Positions 29,209-37,753 are shown, counted from the first letter of the stretch. The stretch: 64,000 nt of DNA from Candidatus Nanopelagicales bacterium (GCA_018401415.1 JAGYKV010000018.1:276039-340038), one strand, 5' to 3'. Numbers and translations: made by a program. The notes: generated by a model from the sequence alone, not told the origin.

Positions 29209-29240
29209 ACCGAAGTGGCACATGACCGAAGTGGCACATG
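29209..29240. repeat. Perfect 16-bp tandem duplication after the AceE-like gene
   Basis: ACCGAAGTGGCACATG occurs twice back to back (29209-29224 and 29225-29240), directly after the stop codon of the AceE-like gene and 58 bp before kynU. It could be a chance duplication or a pair of regulator sites for kynUA. The sequence alone does not decide. Confidence 0.85.
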
Positions 29241-29297
29241 AAGCATTGCGAGTAGTGTTGGGCTCGTCCGCGACGCAGCTTGTGATGAAGGCAAATT

Positions 29298-30563
29298 ATG
29301 AATCTTGAGACGGCTCGGAATATGGATGCCTCTGATCCGCTGGGTGGTTACCGGGACAGGTTCTTCATCGCTGATCCGGATCTTTGTTATCTCGATGGAA
29401 ATTCACTCGGTCGCCTACCTCAAGCGACAATTGATGCGGTATCTCACCTGGTCATTGATGAGTGGGGTACTCAACTCGTTGCCGGATGGGAAAACTGGGT
29501 TGACATGGCTCAGCGAGTGGGTGATCGCTTCGGTGAAGTAACCCTTGGCGCCGCACCCGGTCAGGTGCTGGTCACCGATACAACTTCGGTGAATCTGTAC
29601 CGCCTTGCCATTGCCGCTATTCGTGACCGCCCCGGTCGCACCACCATTGTTGTAGACGAAGCAAATTTCCCCACGGATCGTTATGTTCTTCAAGGGATTG
29701 CGCAAGACCTTGGATTGCAACTGGTGACGATTCCCAATGAAGATCCGTCGGTGGCTACGGCTGAACGGGTAACTCCGGAGCTTCTGGCCCGTTACCTTGA
29801 CGACTCGGTTGCTCTCGTGAGTTTGCAGGTGATCAATTACCGCTCGGGTGCTCGCCAAGATGTGCCCGCATTAACCCAACTTGTTCACGACCACGGCGCA
29901 CATATTTTGTGGGATGCATCCCATGCAGTTGGAGCACTTGATCTGCAATTGGATTTGTGGGGGGTTCAGTTGGCTGTGGGCTGTACATATAAATACTGCA
30001 ACTCCGGTCCTGGTGCACCCGCGTGGATGTATATCAGCTCGCGAATTCAAGAATCCTTGTCCACCCCCATCGACGGTTGGTTCGGTCAGCGCGACCAATT
30101 CACCATGGGACCTGAGTTTGATCGGGCACCGGGAATGCGCGGCTACCAAATTGCCAGTCCTTCCATTATTGGGCTGACCTGCGTGAGTACTTCGGTCGAC
30201 ATGATTGGACAGGCGGGTATGGCAGCGATTGAGGCCAAGTGCGCGCGCGGAACTGATCTCATGATTGAGTTATTTGATGACTGGCTGGCACCCTTGGGTT
30301 TCATTTTGGAAACGCCACGAGAGGCCTCAATGCGTGGCGGGCATCTTTCATTGGCACATCTGGAAGCGGCTCGTATTGCCCGTGCCCTCAGAGAGTTCTC
30401 GAATGTGATTCCAGATTTCCGCAAACCACAAACAATCCGGGTGGCTATCTCACCCCTCTACAACACTTTTGAGGAGATTTACACCGGATTCGCTCGGATA
30501 CGTGATTTGGTGCAATCAGGAAAACACATGGAGATCGAAGTTATTGAAGGGCGCGTCACGTGA
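29298..30563 (+). CDS. kynU: Kynureninase
   Basis: KynU is a PLP enzyme that cleaves kynurenine to anthranilate and alanine. The 421-residue protein begins with LDPLGGYRDRF-like DASDPLGGYRDRFF and YLDGNSLGRLP, the family hallmark. It then has VTDTTSVNLYRL, ILWDASHAVGALDLQL and the PLP-lysine motif CTYKYCNSGPGAPAWMY (about residues 228-244), and RGYQIASPSI-like MRGYQIASPSI. It overlaps the kynA start by 4 bp (GTGA), so the two enzymes are made together. The pathway visible here stops at anthranilate; no kynurenine formamidase is recognisable beside it. Confidence 0.96.
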   Translation: MNLETARNMDASDPLGGYRDRFFIADPDLCYLDGNSLGRLPQATIDAVSHLVIDEWGTQLVAGWENWVDMAQRVGDRFGEVTLGAAPGQVLVTDTTSVNLYRLAIAAIRDRPGRTTIVVDEANFPTDRYVLQGIAQDLGLQLVTIPNEDPSVATAERVTPELLARYLDDSVALVSLQVINYRSGARQDVPALTQLVHDHGAHILWDASHAVGALDLQLDLWGVQLAVGCTYKYCNSGPGAPAWMYISSRIQESLSTPIDGWFGQRDQFTMGPEFDRAPGMRGYQIASPSIIGLTCVSTSVDMIGQAGMAAIEAKCARGTDLMIELFDDWLAPLGFILETPREASMRGGHLSLAHLEAARIARALREFSNVIPDFRKPQTIRVAISPLYNTFEEIYTGFARIRDLVQSGKHMEIEVIEGRVT

Positions 30564-31354
30564 CTCAAGAGGAATCAGCACTGAATTACATGCACTATCT
30601 CGCTGTAGATGAACTCCTTGAGTTACAGCGTCCAGTTTCCGAAGGCCCAGAACACGATGAAATGTTATTCATTGTGATTCATCAAGTTTATGAATTGTGG
30701 TTTAAGCAAATACTGCACGAGATCGATGCACTAAAGCGGTCACTTAAAGCACACGATGGTTTTGATGCAAGCGCCAAACTTAATCGCATAAAGCAGATTT
30801 TAGCGGTGTGTATTCGCCAAATAGATGTCTTGATCACAATGACTCCGCTGCAGTTTGGTGCATTCAGGGATCGCCTTGAATCTGCGAGTGGATTTCAATC
30901 GGCGCAATTCCGCGAAGTGGAGGCGGTTTTTGGGCGACGTGATCCACACTTTGCCCAACACCTATTGCCCAAGAATCGGGATCGGGTGGAGCAGCGCATG
31001 CAGGAGGAATCCCTGTGGGACTGCGTATTGGAGTATGTGAATTGGTGTGGTTTCACTATCCCAGCGGACGTACTGGAACGTGATTTCTCCCAGCCCTATG
31101 AGTCGCGTGAGGAAGTTCGAGCAGCGCTTTTAGAGCTGCATAAAACTCATCATGCCGCCATGAGTATTTGCGAACAGTTGGTTGATATTGAGGTGAGTCT
31201 GAAGGAGTGGCGTTATCGCCACGTGATGATGGTGGAGCGCACCATTGGGACGAAAACTGGCACGGGTGGGTCATCCGGTGCAGGCTACTTGAATTCGACT
31301 CTGTCCAACCCGCGAAGTTTCCCGGAACTGTGGGAGATCCGTTCGAGTTTTTAA
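30560..31354 (+). CDS. kynA: Tryptophan 2,3-dioxygenase
   Basis: KynA is the heme dioxygenase that opens the indole ring of tryptophan to give N-formylkynurenine. The 264-residue length is normal for bacterial enzymes. Family signatures are LNYMHYLAVDELLELQRP, HDEMLFIVIHQVYELWFKQILHEID with the distal His, FRDRLESASGFQSAQFREVE and, near the end, TGGSSGAGYLNSTLS. The proximal heme His lies in WRYRHVMMVERTIG. The GTG start overlaps the kynU stop. With kynU it supports breakdown of tryptophan. Confidence 0.97.
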   Translation: MTQEESALNYMHYLAVDELLELQRPVSEGPEHDEMLFIVIHQVYELWFKQILHEIDALKRSLKAHDGFDASAKLNRIKQILAVCIRQIDVLITMTPLQFGAFRDRLESASGFQSAQFREVEAVFGRRDPHFAQHLLPKNRDRVEQRMQEESLWDCVLEYVNWCGFTIPADVLERDFSQPYESREEVRAALLELHKTHHAAMSICEQLVDIEVSLKEWRYRHVMMVERTIGTKTGTGGSSGAGYLNSTLSNPRSFPELWEIRSSF

Positions 31355-31381
31355 ATGACTCGCCCCCGCAGTGACAGGTGA

Positions 31382-32197
31382 ATGCGCTACCGCCAAAATA
31401 GGTGGGTGCGTTCAGAGTTCACTCTATTTACCCGGGATCAGGTGCGGATCGCCGGAACGCACATCACATATGCCAAGGCAAAGCAGGATCCGGACCCGTT
31501 AGCACTGGGAATTGTTTTGGCTCACGGGTTTACGGGAAATCGAAACCTTGAACATGTTCAGAAGGTTGTCGCCTCTTTGCGCGAGTTCGGCGGCGTTCTG
31601 GCTATCGATCTTCGGGGCCACGGTGAGAGCGGTGGCGAGGGCACCATGGGCATGGATGAAGTTCTCGATATTGATTCGGCGATTGCACATGCGCGTGATT
31701 TCGGTTACCGCACGGTGGCCACGGTCGGCTTCTCCATGGGTGGTTCGGTGGTACTCCGCCAAGCCGCGCTCGCTGATTCGGCGCACCGGCCACACGCCGT
31801 TGTTAGTGTCAGTGCACCAGGTTTCTGGTTTTATCGTGGAACCCGAATCATGCGGGTGGTGCATAGGTTAATTGAAACACAATCTGGTCGACTTGCGTTG
31901 CGGGGTAAAGGTGTGCACGTGACCAGCACACCCTGGCCGGAGCCACCCCCCATGTCACCGGAGCAGGCGGTGGAGACTTTCAAGGATCTGCCGTTACTGG
32001 TGGTGCATGGCGATGTCGACCGTTATTTTCCCCTCGAACATGCACACGCATTGCAGCGTGCGGCGGAGCGATCGGGCAACCCGAATACCCAATTCCGATT
32101 CGTGTCTGGCTTCGGTCACGCTGAGACTGCGATCAGCCAGGAGATCCTCAATGAGATCGGTCAATGGCTTTCAGCACAGGCTGATTCCGCGAGGTAG
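31382..32197 (+). CDS. Alpha/beta hydrolase
   Basis: The 271-residue alpha/beta hydrolase shows the oxyanion motif LAHGFTGNR and DLRGHGESGG. Its nucleophile elbow is GFSMGGSVVL (Ser near residue 121), with LLVVHGDVDRYFPLEHA carrying the acid and GFGHAE the His. There is no signal peptide. The N-terminal eight residues may be extra, since a GTG at 31406 is an alternative start. It begins a plus-strand run (small membrane protein, nitrobindin-like, Fur, YgfZ) with gaps of only a few bases. The substrate is unknown; an esterase or lipase-like activity is likely. Confidence 0.85.
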   Translation: MRYRQNRWVRSEFTLFTRDQVRIAGTHITYAKAKQDPDPLALGIVLAHGFTGNRNLEHVQKVVASLREFGGVLAIDLRGHGESGGEGTMGMDEVLDIDSAIAHARDFGYRTVATVGFSMGGSVVLRQAALADSAHRPHAVVSVSAPGFWFYRGTRIMRVVHRLIETQSGRLALRGKGVHVTSTPWPEPPPMSPEQAVETFKDLPLLVVHGDVDRYFPLEHAHALQRAAERSGNPNTQFRFVSGFGHAETAISQEILNEIGQWLSAQADSAR

Positions 32198-32206
32198 AGT
32201 GCGCCT

Positions 32207-32308
32207 ATGTTGGAAATCGTCTACACCTCACTCCTTATTATTGCGATTGCCGCCGCTGGCCTTTTCTCGTTTTATGTGGTGGCCAAATTGTTCAAGGGTC
32301 AAGGCTGA
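32207..32308 (+). CDS. Small single-pass membrane protein (33 aa)
   Basis: A 34-codon frame starts at the ATG at 32207 and stops with TGA at 32306-32308. The product begins MLEIVYTSLLIIAIAAAG, has one hydrophobic helix (residues 6-27) and ends with a short basic tail (AKLFKGQG). It fits exactly between the hydrolase stop (32197) and the nitrobindin-like start (32314). The purine-rich GAGGTAGAG lies a few bases upstream of its ATG. Position, spacing and composition support a real gene; function unknown. Confidence 0.62.
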   Translation: MLEIVYTSLLIIAIAAAGLFSFYVVAKLFKGQG

Positions 32309-32313
32309 ATCCT

Positions 32314-32835
32314 GTGGCTGAGCAAGAACTGCCACCCGAGATCATGCCGATTTCCTGGCTACTGGGCAGTTGGGTCGGCGTCGGACTTGGCACGTATCCC
32401 ACGATTGAAGATTTCCGGTTCGGCCAGGAAGCGGTTTTCTCCTGCGATGGCCGTCCATTTATTTCCTATGTTTCCCGCAGCTGGTTACTCGATCCAGAAG
32501 GCGAGCGGGTACGTCCACTTGCGGTGGAGTCCGGATACTGGAGACCTCGACCAAAAAACAATCTTGAGCTGGTGCTGTCGCACCCGACCGGATACTCGGA
32601 AATCTATGTAGGAACCACCGAAGTACTGGGTTTGGAGAATGCCACCATTACCAGCGCGCGGGCGCAGTTGAAGACCGACATAGTCTCACGTACCGAAAGC
32701 GCCAAGCCCTATTCGCGCGGCGAACGACTTTATGGATTATTCGATGGCAAGTTGGTGTGGACCTTCGACATGTCCGCCATGGAGCAACCCATGCAGAATC
32801 ACTTATCAGCGACATTGCGTCCGGCATTCGAGTAG
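32314..32835 (+). CDS. Nitrobindin-like heme-binding beta-barrel protein
   Basis: The 173-residue protein from a GTG start has the family opening ISWLLGSWVGVGLGTYPTIEDFRFGQEAVF and the later VESGYWRPRP, LELVLSHPTGYSEIYVG and GERLYGLFDGKLVWTFDMSAM. These match the FABP-like/nitrobindin family (Rv2717c type), a ten-stranded beta barrel that can bind ferric heme and react with peroxynitrite or NO. The proximal His expected near the C-terminus may be the His of QNHLSATLRP. It precedes the Fur regulator gene by 2 bp. Confidence 0.87.
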   Translation: MAEQELPPEIMPISWLLGSWVGVGLGTYPTIEDFRFGQEAVFSCDGRPFISYVSRSWLLDPEGERVRPLAVESGYWRPRPKNNLELVLSHPTGYSEIYVGTTEVLGLENATITSARAQLKTDIVSRTESAKPYSRGERLYGLFDGKLVWTFDMSAMEQPMQNHLSATLRPAFE

Positions 32836-32837
32836 TC

Positions 32838-33266
32838 ATGACCGAAGATTGGGCGGGACGACTGCGGGAACAAGGGTTTCGCATTACACCGCAACGTCAA
32901 CTCGTTCTGGAGTCCGTGAATTCTCTGGAGCACGGTACGCCTGAAGAAATTCTGACGGAAGTACAGCGCACCGCTAGTGGGGTGAACCTCTCGACCGTGT
33001 ATCGCACCCTGGAGGTCCTTGAAGGTGTTGGGTTGATCACACACACGCATATTGGCCACGGGTCACCGGTGTATCACTCGACCGATCAATCACCGCATCT
33101 TCATCTGGTCTGTGACGGCTGCGCCGTGGTCATCAGCATTCCTGCCGCCGCTGGAGGTGAGTTTGCCGCGGATCTCGAGGAAACCTACGGATTCACTCCC
33201 GCCATGACCCACATGGCGGTCACCGGCTTGTGTAAATCGTGTGCATCCAGCACAGTGGTGACATGA
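32838..33266 (+). CDS. Fur family transcriptional regulator
   Basis: The 142-residue protein has an N-terminal winged helix (LREQGFRITPQRQLVLESVNSLEHGTPEEI, VNLSTVYRTLEVLEGVGLI). A C-terminal metal-binding part follows with HLHLVCDGCAVVISI (HxH and CxxC) and LCKSC (second CxxC), the structural zinc site of Fur proteins. The ATG at 32838 starts 2 bp after the nitrobindin-like stop. Which metal it senses (iron, zinc, peroxide) cannot be read. Its stop overlaps the ygfZ start (ATGA). Confidence 0.92.
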   Translation: MTEDWAGRLREQGFRITPQRQLVLESVNSLEHGTPEEILTEVQRTASGVNLSTVYRTLEVLEGVGLITHTHIGHGSPVYHSTDQSPHLHLVCDGCAVVISIPAAAGGEFAADLEETYGFTPAMTHMAVTGLCKSCASSTVVT

Positions 33267-34309
33267 CCTCTGTGGCTTTTAAAGCGATCCCCACCCCCGA
33301 AGGCGATCCTGACTTTGGAGTGGCTTGGCATTACGGGGATCCGCACCGTGAACAACGTGCCCTACTGAACGGTAAGGCGGCCGTTGACCTTTCGCATTGG
33401 GGTGTCATGACGGTGACGGGCCCAGATCGATTGACCTGGTTACACAGCCTCACGACCGCACACCTGGAACATCTGTTACCGGGCGTCTCTACGACCGCCT
33501 TGATTTTGAGCCCACACGGTCATGTGGAACACGAAATGCATATTGTCGACGATGCTTACTCCACGTGGATCATTACTCCACCCGGCATGGCCGATTCACT
33601 CACCTCCTATTTGGACTCCATGCGCTTCATGATGCGCGTTGAAGTTGCCAATCGAAGTGACGAGTTCGGTGTCGTGTGGGAACCGATCCGTGAAATTGAT
33701 CAGAGTTATCCCACCTGGTTAACCCCAGCGGAATTTGCCGGAGTGGGTACCACCGATTCAGGATCTGATCGCGGAGGCACGGCCGCTAAATATGTGGTGC
33801 AACGTCCTGATAATTTCGTTGGCCGTGAAGTGATAATCCCGAAGAATGAAATTGGTCAGCGGATTGCCGGCTTCCCCGAACGCGCTGGCACCTGGGCCTT
33901 ACATGCGGTTCGGACTGCCGCTGCTGTTCCACAATTGGGTTGGGAGACCGATCACAAAACCCTTCCACACGAAATTGGCTGGATAGGTCCCGGTGTGCAC
34001 TTGGCCAAGGGCTGTTATCGCGGCCAGGAAACTGTTGCACGAGTTCACAACATGGGCCACCCACCTCGTCGTCTCGTTCTGCTGCACCTTGACGGCAGCG
34101 AACACGGACTCCCGCGGCACGGGGATCCCGTTCAAACCCCTGAAGGCAAAGTTATTGGGTTCATTGCAACGCCGGCCCGCCACTACGAACTAGGACCCAT
34201 TGCAACCGCCGTGATCAAACGGTCAGTACCCATTGATCAGGAACTCCACATTCCTCACGAGGACTCAATAATTACCGCAAGTCAGGAAGTCGTTCTCGCC
34301 GGCAAGTAA
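33263..34309 (+). CDS. ygfZ: YgfZ/GcvT folate-binding protein
   Basis: I chose the ATG at 33263 because it overlaps the fur stop (ATGA); in-frame codons upstream are within fur. The 348-residue protein has the GcvT-like fold and the YgfZ signature KGCYRGQETVARVHNMG with its conserved Cys. LSHWGVMTVTGPDRLTWLHSLTT lies near the N-terminus. YgfZ uses tetrahydrofolate to help iron-sulfur cluster assembly or repair. A Fur regulator immediately before it is consistent with iron metabolism. It converges with dtd, whose stop directly abuts. Confidence 0.92.
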   Translation: MTSVAFKAIPTPEGDPDFGVAWHYGDPHREQRALLNGKAAVDLSHWGVMTVTGPDRLTWLHSLTTAHLEHLLPGVSTTALILSPHGHVEHEMHIVDDAYSTWIITPPGMADSLTSYLDSMRFMMRVEVANRSDEFGVVWEPIREIDQSYPTWLTPAEFAGVGTTDSGSDRGGTAAKYVVQRPDNFVGREVIIPKNEIGQRIAGFPERAGTWALHAVRTAAAVPQLGWETDHKTLPHEIGWIGPGVHLAKGCYRGQETVARVHNMGHPPRRLVLLHLDGSEHGLPRHGDPVQTPEGKVIGFIATPARHYELGPIATAVIKRSVPIDQELHIPHEDSIITASQEVVLAGK

Positions 34310-34789
34310 TTATTCGACCTCAACAATGAGGGTCATGGGCCCGGAGTTCACCAGAGAAACTTGCATATCTGCACCGAATTGACCGGTGGCAACCTCTGTT
34401 CCCAATTCGCGGAATCTTTGTGTCACAGCATGAACAAGTGGTTCAGCCACCGATCCTGGTGCGGCGGCATCCCAGGTGGGTCGCCGACCCTTTTTGGTTG
34501 AGGCGAACAAAGTGAATTGGCTGATCACAAGGACGGGCAATCCCAGCTCACCCAGACTCAACTCCCGCGGCGAGTTTGGTGGGACACAAATGTGATCAAA
34601 CTGAGAAATAAACTCTTGGTCAAATATTCGAAGCCCATGAACTTTATCTGCCATTTTCGCAGCTGTTTGTTCGGTATCGGTGTGGGTCACCCCCACCAGA
34701 ATCACTAATCCGGGACCGGTGAATTGACCAATTACCTGTGAATTCACAGACACGTTGCCATCTACTGCCCGCTGCACTATCGCTCGCAT
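34310..34789 (-). CDS. dtd: D-aminoacyl-tRNA deacylase
   Basis: I chose the ATG at 34789 (MRAIVQRAVDGNVSV), the standard Dtd N-terminus; the open frame continues upstream with unrelated residues. The 159-residue protein has the catalytic SQFTLFAS motif and the cis-Pro motif NSGPMTLIVEVE (GP dipeptide) at the C-terminus. Dtd removes D-amino acids (and glycine from tRNA-Ala) mischarged on tRNAs. It is divergent from the asparaginase gene, with about 67 bp between the starts. Confidence 0.95.
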   Translation of the reverse strand: MRAIVQRAVDGNVSVNSQVIGQFTGPGLVILVGVTHTDTEQTAAKMADKVHGLRIFDQEFISQFDHICVPPNSPRELSLGELGLPVLVISQFTLFASTKKGRRPTWDAAAPGSVAEPLVHAVTQRFRELGTEVATGQFGADMQVSLVNSGPMTLIVEVE

Positions 34790-34856
34790 GAGCGCAGCGT
34801 GCCATGATCGGGAAATGTCCGTGAACCAGGGTGGCCAACAATCACAAAGAATTCGC

Positions 34857-35801
34857 ATGAGTGCGGTTCCTCTGTCGGGTTACACCCGAAGCGGATTACT
34901 CGAGGGCGTGTTCTTTGGACACGCGGTCGTCTTCGATTCACGTGGTGTGATTGTTCGGTCGTGGGGGAGTTCCTCGGAAGTCTTTTTCCCCCGATCTTCA
35001 AATAAGATTGCGCAAGCAACAGCCATGGCTCGGCTTGGACTGGATTTGCCCCAAAATTTGTTGGCGCTCACGGCAGCGTCACATTCAGGTGAGGATTTCC
35101 ACATTGCTGGTGTGCGTGAAATTTTGGGATCGGTAGATCTTTCTCCGGCGTCACTGCACACACCACCGGACTTCCCACTAGACAAACTGGAGCGTGATGC
35201 GTGTATTTCGCGAGGCGAAGACCCTTCACCGATACTCATGAATTGTTCGGGCAAGCACGCGGGCATGTTGCATACATGCGTGATTAATGGTTGGGACACC
35301 GAGGATTACCTCAGTGTTGACCACCCCCTGCAAGTTGCAATCAGAAATGAACTGGAAAACATGTCCCAGGAAAGAGTTACGGTGGTGGGCACAGATGGTT
35401 GCGGGGCTCCCGTGTTGGCATTGACCCTGCCAGGTCTTGCTCGCATTGCCCACACCGCCGTTGTGGCTGAACCAGGTGAACCGGCACGCACTATCGCAGA
35501 TGCCATGCGGGCTTATCCGGAATATGTGGGCGGGACCCGTCGCGATGTCACCCACTTCATGCAGCGCATTCCCGGATTGTTGGCAAAAGATGGAGCTGAG
35601 GGTGTGTACGTAGCAGCATTTGACGATGGCCGAGCTGTTGCTGTGAAAATGGAAGATGGCTCTGACCGCGGGCGCAATGCGGCCATCGCGGGACTCTTAG
35701 TCTCCATGGGAGTGCCGACCAACGTAATCGATGACTACGTCAACCAGCCGGTATTCGGTGGCGGGAAAGTCGTAGGATCCGTTCACCCTCTTGTGGAGTA
35801 G
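34857..35801 (+). CDS. L-asparaginase II (Rhizobium type)
   Basis: The ATG at 34857 gives a 314-residue protein (MSAVPLSGYTRSGLLEGVFFGHAVV). An earlier in-frame ATG at 34815 would crowd the divergent dtd start. Motifs are SSKVFFPRSS-like SSEVFFPRSSNKIAQA, LTAASHSGEDFHI, NCSGKHAGML, VGTDGCGAPVLALTL and a C-terminal GGKVVG. Together they are typical of the PF06089 asparaginase family, structurally related to serine beta-lactamase-like enzymes; SHSGE and CSGKH hold the Ser/Lys and Cys residues of the active site. It converts asparagine to aspartate and ammonia. The APC permease gene follows after 8 bp. Confidence 0.9.
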   Translation: MSAVPLSGYTRSGLLEGVFFGHAVVFDSRGVIVRSWGSSSEVFFPRSSNKIAQATAMARLGLDLPQNLLALTAASHSGEDFHIAGVREILGSVDLSPASLHTPPDFPLDKLERDACISRGEDPSPILMNCSGKHAGMLHTCVINGWDTEDYLSVDHPLQVAIRNELENMSQERVTVVGTDGCGAPVLALTLPGLARIAHTAVVAEPGEPARTIADAMRAYPEYVGGTRRDVTHFMQRIPGLLAKDGAEGVYVAAFDDGRAVAVKMEDGSDRGRNAAIAGLLVSMGVPTNVIDDYVNQPVFGGGKVVGSVHPLVE

Positions 35802-35809
35802 AAATCAAT

Positions 35810-37009
35810 ATGTCGGATCTGCAGGTATCTGAAACGAACAAGGCGCCAATCCGCTCCCTCACGTTGTTTGCGGCAATTGTTGTGGGTGTTTCGGCCATGG
35901 TGGGCACTGGTGTTTTTGTTGCCTGGCAACCCGCTTTTGAACTTTCCGGATCGTATTTATTAGTGGCTTTGGGCATTGCCGCTTTTATTGCCACGCTCAA
36001 TGCAGTTTCTAATGCCCGCATGGCTCGCATGTTTCCCGAGAGTGGTGGCGGGTATCTCTATGGTCGAGAGTGCATTCACCCGGTTGCCGGGCAGGTGGCG
36101 GGCTGGGTCTTTCTTATTGGAAAGGCAGCATCGGCATCTGCCGCCGCACTCGCTATTGGCGCATATGTCAGTCCAGGCAATGAAAGAGTCACGGCAGTTG
36201 TCAGCATTATGGTTGTTCTCTTGATTAATCTCGGTGGGCTTCGATACTCGATTGTCGCGATGACCATTTTAATCAGCGTGGTTTTGTTGGTGTTGATCAG
36301 TCTCAGTGTTGTTGCTGGTGTTACCGACTCAACATCTGATTCCGTTCTGGAGTCAGCTACCGGCGGGGTCTCTTCAGTGAATGTTCTGGCAGCGGCAGGC
36401 ATCTTATTTGTCGCATTCGCGGGATACGCGCGGATCGCGGTACTCGGATCTGAAGTAAGAAACGCCCGTCGGGCTATTCCAATTGCCATTGCCGTGAGTT
36501 TTGTAATCGTGGTGGTGTTGTACTTCGTGATCGCACTTGTGCTTTTTGCGCACCCGGATTCCCTCACAACCGTGGCGCCACTTGAAACCATTGCGACTTT
36601 TACCGGGTATCCAAGATTTTTGGTTGTTGTCGCGGCTGCGCTCGCCGCGGGATCGGCACTTTTTGCCCTGATGGCTGGCCTCGGTCGAATGATCTATTCC
36701 ATGTCTATTGGTGGGCACCTGCCCAAACATTGGGGAGTACTGGTTGGCCAAAGGGCAGTTCCCCGGCGTGCAGATCTCATGATCGCGATTGTGCTGGTGG
36801 TGATCACCCTGATCGGCTCAATTGGGATCAACCTCGCCGTTTCGGCCTTCTTTATTCTGATCTATTACCTGGTTGTGCATGTATCCAGTTGGACTCGACC
36901 CGGAGCGAATCGGTGGAGGTCAATAGTCCTCAGCCGGGTAATTCCAGGAATCGGGGTGGCCGTCAATTTTGCGGTGGTGGCCGCGCTTGTGAGCACGATA
37001 GTTCGGTAA
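35810..37009 (+). CDS. APC family amino acid permease
   Basis: The 399-residue protein has about twelve hydrophobic segments. The first helix contains VVGVSAMVGTGVFVAW, the glycine-rich substrate-binding turn of the APC superfamily (GSxxGTGIF-like). FPESGGGYLYGRECIHPVAGQVAGW follows, the conserved loop after helix 2. It lies 8 bp behind the asparaginase gene, so import of amino acids such as asparagine is plausible but not proved. It is somewhat shorter than typical members (about 450). Confidence 0.9.
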   Translation: MSDLQVSETNKAPIRSLTLFAAIVVGVSAMVGTGVFVAWQPAFELSGSYLLVALGIAAFIATLNAVSNARMARMFPESGGGYLYGRECIHPVAGQVAGWVFLIGKAASASAAALAIGAYVSPGNERVTAVVSIMVVLLINLGGLRYSIVAMTILISVVLLVLISLSVVAGVTDSTSDSVLESATGGVSSVNVLAAAGILFVAFAGYARIAVLGSEVRNARRAIPIAIAVSFVIVVVLYFVIALVLFAHPDSLTTVAPLETIATFTGYPRFLVVVAAALAAGSALFALMAGLGRMIYSMSIGGHLPKHWGVLVGQRAVPRRADLMIAIVLVVITLIGSIGINLAVSAFFILIYYLVVHVSSWTRPGANRWRSIVLSRVIPGIGVAVNFAVVAALVSTIVR

Positions 37010-37028
37010 ATCGACCACGCTAACTAGC

Positions 37029-37056
37029 GCAAGCACTCCCGCTTGCAATTGCAAGC
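37029..37056. promoter_or_regulatory. Palindromic operator upstream of the XRE regulator
   Basis: The perfect 16-bp palindrome GCTTGCAATTGCAAGC lies at 37041-37056. A further GCAAGC at 37029-37034 pairs with its first half as an inverted repeat around CACTCCC. It sits 21 bp before the XRE gene start, in the only gap of that gene group. Autoregulation by the XRE protein is inferred from this position. Confidence 0.65.
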
Positions 37057-37077
37057 AACTGGGTGCATAATGGCGTT

Positions 37078-37470
37078 ATGGCTGGAATTGATGTAAGTGG
37101 ATTGGGTGCTTTTATCCGGGAACAACGCGATCAGGCAGAGATGTCTATTCGGCAGTTGGCCAAGGCGGCCGAAGTGTCCAATCCCTATCTCAGTCAGGTG
37201 GAGCGGGGACTTCGCAAGCCCAGTGCGGAAATCCTGGGGCGAATTGCCCAAGGTTTACGGATTTCAGCGGAAACCCTCTACGTACAAGCGGGAATCCTCA
37301 GCGAGCGCGAGGGCGACGAAGCAGTGACAACCGCCATTGCATCGGATAGCACGCTATCTGAGCGACAACGCACCACCCTGTTACAGATTTACGCAGCGTT
37401 CCAGGCGGAGAACGCGGCGGCGAAAAAAGAAGAGTCCCCCGCCCCAACAGAATCAACAGAACAGGAATAA
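37078..37470 (+). CDS. XRE family transcriptional regulator (Rv0474-like)
   Basis: The 130-residue protein starts at the ATG at 37078. A helix-turn-helix domain covers about residues 7-65 (LGAFIREQRDQAEMSIRQLAKAAEVSNPYLSQVERGLRKPSAEIL). A helical C-terminus and an acidic/Pro-rich tail follow. The gene order XRE, short HbhA-like protein and DUF2516 protein is the same as Rv0474-Rv0475-Rv0476 in Mycobacterium, where Rv0474 lies before hbhA. The TTGCAATTGCAA palindrome directly upstream is a likely binding site. Confidence 0.9.
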   Translation: MAGIDVSGLGAFIREQRDQAEMSIRQLAKAAEVSNPYLSQVERGLRKPSAEILGRIAQGLRISAETLYVQAGILSEREGDEAVTTAIASDSTLSERQRTTLLQIYAAFQAENAAAKKEESPAPTESTEQE

Positions 37471-37474
37471 TCAC

Positions 37475-37726
37475 ATGGAAAACATTGGACAGGACGAAAC
37501 GCAGGAAACCACTCCGGATACCACCTTCTTTGGTGTCACTATCCCAAAGTTTGATTTACCCAAAGTAGAACTTCCCAAGGTAGATCTCACCGCACTGAAC
37601 GATCTAGCTGGAGTTGTCAGGAATGCCGCCTCAGACACCATGCTGACGGCCACCCAGACTGCAACCAAGGTGCGCAATAGTGCAGCCCACACGGTTACTC
37701 TCGTGCGCGAAGCCGTGGGCGTTTAA
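37475..37726 (+). CDS. Short HbhA-like protein
   Basis: The 83-residue protein starts at the ATG at 37475, 4 bp after the XRE stop. Its middle has a repeated FDLPKVELPKVDL pattern followed by an amphipathic helical part (LAGVVRNAASDTMLTATQTATKVRNSAAHTVTLVREAVG). It occupies the place of hbhA in Mycobacterium but is less than half as long and lacks the Lys-rich heparin-binding tail. Homology is therefore suggested by position and weak similarity only. A helical surface or membrane-associated role is possible. Confidence 0.65.
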   Translation: MENIGQDETQETTPDTTFFGVTIPKFDLPKVELPKVDLTALNDLAGVVRNAASDTMLTATQTATKVRNSAAHTVTLVREAVGV

Positions 37727-37753
37727 TCACCCGGGTCTGAACACAACTGCTCA

